From: Nonlabens ulvanivorans
GTDB lineage: Bacteria; Bacteroidota; Bacteroidia; Flavobacteriales; Flavobacteriaceae
Reading direction: 5' to 3'
Length of the DNA stretch: 64,000 nt
NCBI RefSeq assembly: GCF_000732625.1
Contig: NZ_JPJI01000023.1
Span: forward strand, 248,001-312,000
Position 1 is the stretch's first letter; each line of letters begins with the position of its first letter. A program made the position numbers and the translations under genes. Positions 59,251-64,000 of the stretch are shown piece by piece. A model generated the notes under the pieces. That model saw only the letters and a program-made list of their open reading frames with translations. It was not told the origin of the DNA and ran no database searches.

Positions 59251-61749
59251 CTAATAGGATTTGAAAAATGTTTTACTGTTATCAGTGTCTATAGTCACAT
59301 TTTTGTAGCTGAGACGTTCACCTTCACCTATGTAAATACTCTTCACATCGTTGTTTTTATTTAAAGTAATTACCGCAAAGGTTCCTTTAAAGTAAATACC
59401 TAAATTCTTATCTGTATAAACAGCGTTTTTTGATTGAGTAATGACATATTGAGTTAACTTTTCCGTAGGTGTTTTACTTTCTATCTTCAATCCTTTATAA
59501 ATATTATTTTCTTCTAGTTTTTCTACTGATTGTATTGTTGGCTTTTCGTTTTCATTAAATGGTTCAAAAACTACAACAAATGGATTTGTCCATGCTTCAC
59601 CTTTATTACGGATTATCAGAGTAGGTGTAGGCAATTCGTCATAAGGCGCTGGTGATTCAAAAGTTATAGGTGCTTTTACTGTAGTAAATTCTCTATTTTG
59701 AAAACCAGGAATATGCAGTTGCATAAAGATAGTCTCTGGATGTAATTTTTCAGTTTTAAAAGTGGCTTTAACAGATTCAGTAAAAGGTTGTGAAGTTTTT
59801 ACCTTTTTAAAAAAATGCCAGCCTGGATTTCTATATACTTGGTTGCGTTTCCATTCACCATTAGCATTTACCATGTAGCGTTTTGGTGTTTTTTTTAAGT
59901 CTAATTTTTTAGTTTCAAAGATTAATTTATCTGCAATGTTATGATATAAGTAATCATGATATTCATTAGGTAATCTAGATTTTGAACGGAAAACATCCAC
60001 ATAATAACCTGTTGTAGGCGAGGTTCTTATTAAAGCCAGAGTGCGCTCTTGACTAGCCTCGGCTTTATCACCTTTATCATCTTCAAAACTGGTCTGACTA
60101 AATGAATGATTTGGGGAAACAGCTACTTCACCAACTTTAGGTTCCATAGAAATGAGTTGTACTGTGTTGATGCCTAGATTTACCCATCCACCTTCTCCTT
60201 GAGAACTACCATTAACTATAACTGTATTGTGAGCTGCATATAGTCTTGAATAATTTTCATGTAAATCTTTTCCATATTTTTTTCTACCATGATCCACACC
60301 TAAAACTTGTCCTTCACCATATAACTCCATATTCATACCTTCTGCATGACCATGAACCATGTGTGCGCCACCTATAAAACCCATCAGACCATCTTTAGGA
60401 TTTTTGGTACTGCTTAAATTGCGTTGCATTACAATTCCTGCGTGATATACTCTGTCTGTTCTGGGCAATTCAACAGTGGTGCTTTGAGTCTCTACAGAAT
60501 TAGTATGCCAAAATAATGCTTCCGGACTTTTTCTTTGATACTTACCTGCGTCTATGGCTTTTTTTAATAGTGGAGCAAATTTTTCCTGTAACTCTGCAAG
60601 ACTATCCATCTTTGCAAGCAAATAAGCATTTTCATACGCCTCGTAAAGTGCACGGGCATTTCTATGTCCATCGCCCCATCTTACGATCTCACCATTAGGA
60701 TATACAAAATATTCTAAACGAGGTAAAGCAAACAAAATATTGGGATACTGACGTGCAAGTTTTAATGAAGGTTGATACCTGTTAGCCACAAGCATTAATT
60801 TGGTAATTTTTGCTGTAGAATGATTTAAATATTGCGAGGTTTCTGGCCAGATATCACCTTGGTTTTTATAATTTAAAGCCATCACATTTAGCGCATCTTG
60901 ATGTTCTGTATTTTCGGTTAAGAAATAAGATAACCATTTTTCGCGCTCAGCGACATCATCTATTGCTAGTGCATTATATACCAAACTTGTTGCTTCTAAA
61001 ACAGAATGATTAGAGCCAGTATGTCCATAATTTACGCTTATGTTAGCATAAGTTTGAAATACATTTTGAACTTCACTGATAGGAAAATATACGTTTTGAT
61101 TTTTAATAATATCAAAAGCTTTTCCTTCTTTTTTAATGTATGGATGAATAAAATCATAAATCAAAGGAAGTTTATAACCTATCTCTCTAACCTCTCTAAA
61201 ACCATCATAAGGAAATAATAAACCGCCTCTACCACGCCAGTCTGAAAGTTCAGATTTCTGTACAGATTTTGTAAAAGAATATAAAATGCTGCTTGCTACA
61301 TAAGCATACTTTGCATCTTGCGTGAGATAATACATCATACTACAATCTAATGCAGTTTGTAAATTCTCGATGAGAAGTTCTGCCGGTTGCCATTCTTCAT
61401 CTGTAGCGTTGTCTAGATTTCTATGTTTACCATTTTCTATGTGGTCGGTTTTTTGAAAAGGTGGAAATTCATTTGTGTTTCCGTCAGACCAATTAAAGGG
61501 TAGTTTTTTAATAAATGCAGTCGGATTCTTATAAAATTTTTCAATTTGAACATCTGCCTTATTTTTTAGTTCTAGATAAATGTTATTTGCCCAAGTTTCT
61601 GTTTCTATTTTATTGAGAATTTCTGAGCGTTCTGAAGATTTGACAAGAATAAAAGGACGTTCTAATTGTTGCGCACACAAGTTCGTGATTCCTAAAAATA
61701 CCAACACCAAAAAGGTTACTTTCAATTTTATATTATTAAAGTCTTTCAT
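59251..61749 (-). CDS. Heparinase II/III-like polysaccharide lyase
   Basis: An 832-aa exported protein: signal peptide within MKDFNNIKLKVTFLVLVFLG, processed after NLCAQ. It has an (alpha/alpha) toroid (about 40-420; SVNYGHTGSNHSVLEATSL, GDIWPETSQYLNHS) and a heparinase II/III-like beta domain (GGAHMVHGHAEGMNMELYGE, LHENYSRLYAAHNTVIVNGS). The GHAEGMNMELYGEG block recalls ulvan-lyase family PL40 as I remember it, which fits the rhamnose and sulfatase neighbours; the family call needs a CAZy comparison. It overlaps the sulfatase gene by 14 nt. Confidence 0.8.
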   Translation of the reverse strand: MKDFNNIKLKVTFLVLVFLGITNLCAQQLERPFILVKSSERSEILNKIETETWANNIYLELKNKADVQIEKFYKNPTAFIKKLPFNWSDGNTNEFPPFQKTDHIENGKHRNLDNATDEEWQPAELLIENLQTALDCSMMYYLTQDAKYAYVASSILYSFTKSVQKSELSDWRGRGGLLFPYDGFREVREIGYKLPLIYDFIHPYIKKEGKAFDIIKNQNVYFPISEVQNVFQTYANISVNYGHTGSNHSVLEATSLVYNALAIDDVAEREKWLSYFLTENTEHQDALNVMALNYKNQGDIWPETSQYLNHSTAKITKLMLVANRYQPSLKLARQYPNILFALPRLEYFVYPNGEIVRWGDGHRNARALYEAYENAYLLAKMDSLAELQEKFAPLLKKAIDAGKYQRKSPEALFWHTNSVETQSTTVELPRTDRVYHAGIVMQRNLSSTKNPKDGLMGFIGGAHMVHGHAEGMNMELYGEGQVLGVDHGRKKYGKDLHENYSRLYAAHNTVIVNGSSQGEGGWVNLGINTVQLISMEPKVGEVAVSPNHSFSQTSFEDDKGDKAEASQERTLALIRTSPTTGYYVDVFRSKSRLPNEYHDYLYHNIADKLIFETKKLDLKKTPKRYMVNANGEWKRNQVYRNPGWHFFKKVKTSQPFTESVKATFKTEKLHPETIFMQLHIPGFQNREFTTVKAPITFESPAPYDELPTPTLIIRNKGEAWTNPFVVVFEPFNENEKPTIQSVEKLEENNIYKGLKIESKTPTEKLTQYVITQSKNAVYTDKNLGIYFKGTFAVITLNKNNDVKSIYIGEGERLSYKNVTIDTDNSKTFFKSY

Positions 61750-63226
61750 TCACTCTCTTTTTTTGCTCTACAAAATAAGGCTGAAACGTATAGTTAGATT
61801 CCGAATCCCATTTTGAATTTACCTGAGGTAAAAGCGTTTTCAACTCTTCTATTTTATCGGTATACTTAGGATTATTTGCCTCGTTATACCATTCATTAGG
61901 ATCAGAATGATGGTCGTAAAATTCTTCTTTACCATCTTCATATCTAATATACCTATAGCCATCAACTTTAACGGTATGATTGTTCATTCCAAAGGTTGTA
62001 ATCGCTCGTGCTTTGTCAAGTCCTTCATCGTTTTGCATCATAGCGACTAAACTATTTCCTTCATTCCTTTCATAAGCAGGAAGTCCGCTTAACTCTAGAA
62101 GTGTAGGGTAAATTGAGAGCATTTCAACTGGTGCATCAATTTTCTTTCCTTTAGGCAAATTAGGTCCTGCAAATAGTAAAGGTGCTTTAGTTGCTGTTTC
62201 CCACAAGGCGTGCTTTGCAAAGGTTCCTTTTTCCCCTAAACGATAACCATGGTCTGACCATAAAACAACAATAGTATTATCTCCATACTCACTATTTTCA
62301 AGCGCATCTAAAACACGACCTAATTCATAATCTACATAGCTTATACAAGCTAAATAGGCCTGAACTATTTTTTTCCATTCGCCATTCTCTTTAGCCCATT
62401 CTGTTGATGGCATCATGGGCAAATCATTAATTTGCATACCGACTGATGGAATATCCTCTAAATCATCTGCAAAATAAGGTGGTGTTTCGATGGTTTCTAA
62501 TGGGTATAAATCAAACCATTTTTGTGGCACATAAAGTGGTACATGAACACGCAGAAAACCAAGCCCCATGAAGAATGGTTTATCGTATTTTCTATTTAAA
62601 CGCTCAACCACCCAATCAACAGATTGATGATCTGGCATTAAGGTGTCATTCTCAGGAAAAGCTCCCCAATCTGTACTAGTTCTTCCGTGTGTTCCTTTGA
62701 TTCCATTTCCGAGACCATTCCAAACAAAACGTTTTTTTGGATAAGGTCCAAAACCTCTTACACGTCCTCCAGACTCACTAAAAACACTGTCTGGTGCATG
62801 AACATGAAATAGCTTCCCTATTCCCATCGTATGATAACCATTATTTGTAAAATACTCTGGTAAAAAGGTAATGTCTTTTGTTGCCGGATTCCCTTTTCTT
62901 CTTATTTTCTGATCTGGTGTCATACCATAAATACCTGTAGTAGACGGTCGTAAACCTGTCATTAGAGAAGCTCTAGAAGGACCACATAATGGTGCCTGAC
63001 AGTGTGCATTAGTAAACGTAACGCCCATGGCCGCTAATCGATCAAAATTTGGTGTTTTTACATTTGAAAAGTTATCGATAGGACTTATCCAATTGTTTAA
63101 ATCATCAACGGCTATAAAAAGTATATTTGGTTTAGCCTCTTCAGCTTTGACTTCTTTGTTAGTTAAATCTTTACATGAAAAGATAAAGACTAATGAAGTC
63201 AATAATATCAATTGTACTTTTTTCAT
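61736..63226 (-). CDS. S1-family sulfatase (Cys-type), lipoprotein
   Basis: About 496 aa. The ATG at 63226 gives a lipoprotein signal (MKKVQLILLTSLVFIFSC) and avoids overlap with the upstream gene. The sulfatase fold starts NILFIAVDDLNNWISP (metal Asp pair), and the maturation motif CGPSRASLMTG (C-x-P-S-R) requires conversion of Cys to formylglycine. HALWETATKAPLLFAGPNL and LWSDHGYRLGEKGTFAKH (Asp, His) complete the active site. It resembles iduronate-2-sulfatase-like S1 enzymes. The matching formylglycine-generating enzyme is encoded at 45-46 kb. Confidence 0.93.
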   Translation of the reverse strand: MKKVQLILLTSLVFIFSCKDLTNKEVKAEEAKPNILFIAVDDLNNWISPIDNFSNVKTPNFDRLAAMGVTFTNAHCQAPLCGPSRASLMTGLRPSTTGIYGMTPDQKIRRKGNPATKDITFLPEYFTNNGYHTMGIGKLFHVHAPDSVFSESGGRVRGFGPYPKKRFVWNGLGNGIKGTHGRTSTDWGAFPENDTLMPDHQSVDWVVERLNRKYDKPFFMGLGFLRVHVPLYVPQKWFDLYPLETIETPPYFADDLEDIPSVGMQINDLPMMPSTEWAKENGEWKKIVQAYLACISYVDYELGRVLDALENSEYGDNTIVVLWSDHGYRLGEKGTFAKHALWETATKAPLLFAGPNLPKGKKIDAPVEMLSIYPTLLELSGLPAYERNEGNSLVAMMQNDEGLDKARAITTFGMNNHTVKVDGYRYIRYEDGKEEFYDHHSDPNEWYNEANNPKYTDKIEELKTLLPQVNSKWDSESNYTFQPYFVEQKKRVNERL

Positions 63227-63233
63227 ATTTGCT

Positions 63234-64000
63234 TTAATCATTTAGTACTTGAGCTTCTTTTTTAGACCGTTTTATAGGACCATTATCTCCTAACAAATAC
63301 ATTTTTCTAAAGTCTGTACCTTCTTCTTTTTCTGCCACGATGATTCTAGCATCTGGATGCGGATTATCAATAAGAGATGATATGACAAATCCAGAGTTTT
63401 CGCGTTGTAAAAACACCTTGCTCTTTTGAAAAGATTCTCCACCATTAAAACTGTCCCATCTACTTATCTCACCAACATCATTGCTGGTTTTATTTTCTAA
63501 ATAGATGCTCACTTCTGTTGCTGATGTTACTTCTAGATCACCATCTCCTCTAGGAAGATTAGCAGTATTACTTTTTAACCATTGTTGTCCATCCCATCTA
63601 AAATGTTGTAAGCGTTTAGGACCACTTCTCCTTGCATTTATATCTGGACCTACTAATACAGCAACATGCGGATTCCCATCTGGATCTACATCAGTTATGC
63701 CCTGAAATGTCCAATCATTAGGTATACTTCTTACTAATGTCTTTTCGTCTGCCATTTCTTTAGTTAACGGCATTTGTAAGCGTTCATTCTTTACATTTTT
63801 CCACTGGCCATTCTTAGTGTCAAAAACCATGTAATACACATTATGTCGTTCTGGAATATGACCACGTGCATCTTGAGCATTTACATTATCTCGGCAAATG
63901 TGGTAATCAAATGCTACAATGATATCATCAGCATTACCTCTGCTTACCCATGGATACCAGGAATCTTCTGCTTCAATATTAGTTCTACGTTTATGTTTTA
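63234..64000 (-). CDS. BNR-4 repeat protein, C-terminal part (cut by window edge)
   Basis: The frame is open to the window edge, so only about 255 C-terminal residues are seen. Segments ADDIIVAFDYHICRDN, DARGHIPERHNVYYMVFD, TFQGITDVDPDGNPHVAVL, RLQHFRWDGQQWL and NPHPDARIIVAEKE are propeller-blade strands of the BNR-4 family, which includes the ulvan lyases of PL24/PL25 type as well as uncharacterised hydrolases. A GTG at 63839 could be mistaken for a start, but the codons upstream continue without stop. First visible gene of the lyase/sulfatase run, 7 nt from the sulfatase start. Confidence 0.75.
   Translation of the reverse strand, partial: KHKRRTNIEAEDSWYPWVSRGNADDIIVAFDYHICRDNVNAQDARGHIPERHNVYYMVFDTKNGQWKNVKNERLQMPLTKEMADEKTLVRSIPNDWTFQGITDVDPDGNPHVAVLVGPDINARRSGPKRLQHFRWDGQQWLKSNTANLPRGDGDLEVTSATEVSIYLENKTSNDVGEISRWDSFNGGESFQKSKVFLQRENSGFVISSLIDNPHPDARIIVAEKEEGTDFRKMYLLGDNGPIKRSKKEAQVLND

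Noticed and set aside
1-64000. CRISPR arrays, IS elements, prophage, defence islands
   Set aside because: No regularly spaced repeats, transposase, integrase, phage structural or recognisable defence gene was found; the 11-copy palindrome is too short and too dispersed to be a mobile element.

Overview
The window is chromosomal DNA of a marine-type member of the Flavobacteriaceae (Bacteroidota). The evidence is low GC, weak Shine-Dalgarno signals, -7 promoter boxes of the TAnnTTTG type, many lipoproteins and short signal peptides ending in AQ, a type IX secretion (type B) C-terminal domain, and arginine genes of the Bacteroidota succinyl-ornithine type. A rhamnose and sulfated-polysaccharide locus at the right end and an exact 14-bp palindrome (GCTTTCGCGAAAGC) found 11 times make a Nonlabens/Dokdonia-like organism plausible; the genus is inference. 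No rRNA, complete tRNA, CRISPR array, insertion sequence or prophage was seen.

Layout. 1-2.8 kb: end of citrate synthase, then a translationally coupled pair of guanidino-group hydrolases (DDAH-like and CtlX). 2.8-9 kb, minus strand: SDR/DUF2867 protein, and an ABC exporter whose permease is fused to an M1 aminopeptidase. 9-20.6 kb: mixed housekeeping and hypothetical genes (GT-C-like membrane protein, GH53 galactanase, argS, VOC protein, PLP decarboxylase, tandem rhodanese, rlmF, DEAD helicase), with two small genes at 14.4 and 17.2 kb that are easily missed. 20.7-25.4 kb: secreted T9SS protein, OmpH/Skp chaperone, hppD. 25.4-29.7 kb, minus strand: a six-gene envelope metal-handling cluster (HYC_CC_PP protein, beta-barrel, double-HMA periplasmic protein, NHL lipoprotein, acetolactate-decarboxylase-like lipoprotein, HMA-MauE membrane protein).

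31.7-40.8 kb: a compact nine-gene arginine operon (GNAT-argG-argC-proC-argD-argF'-argB-argE-argH). It is preceded by a 0.3-kb leader that encodes an arginine-rich peptide (CGA CGC CGC run) and a second, similar arginine-rich ORF. This is a candidate arginine attenuator and the most interesting regulatory feature here. The GNAT protein is a candidate for the otherwise missing first enzyme, and the transcarbamylase has Ser at the residue that separates acetyl- from succinyl-ornithine enzymes.

40.9-49.3 kb: stress and envelope genes (DUF2383, FAD protein, BLUF photoreceptor, UspA, formylglycine-generating enzyme, DUF1800/DUF1501 pair). 49.3-64 kb: L-rhamnose catabolism (isomerase, kinase, bifunctional aldolase/dehydrogenase, L-lactate dehydrogenase, NCS1-like permease) with a divergent GntR regulator, followed by lactonase, heparinase-like lyase, S1 sulfatase and a BNR-4 protein cut by the window edge. 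Together with the formylglycine-generating enzyme at 45 kb this resembles an ulvan-type (sulfated rhamnose plus uronic acid) utilization locus.
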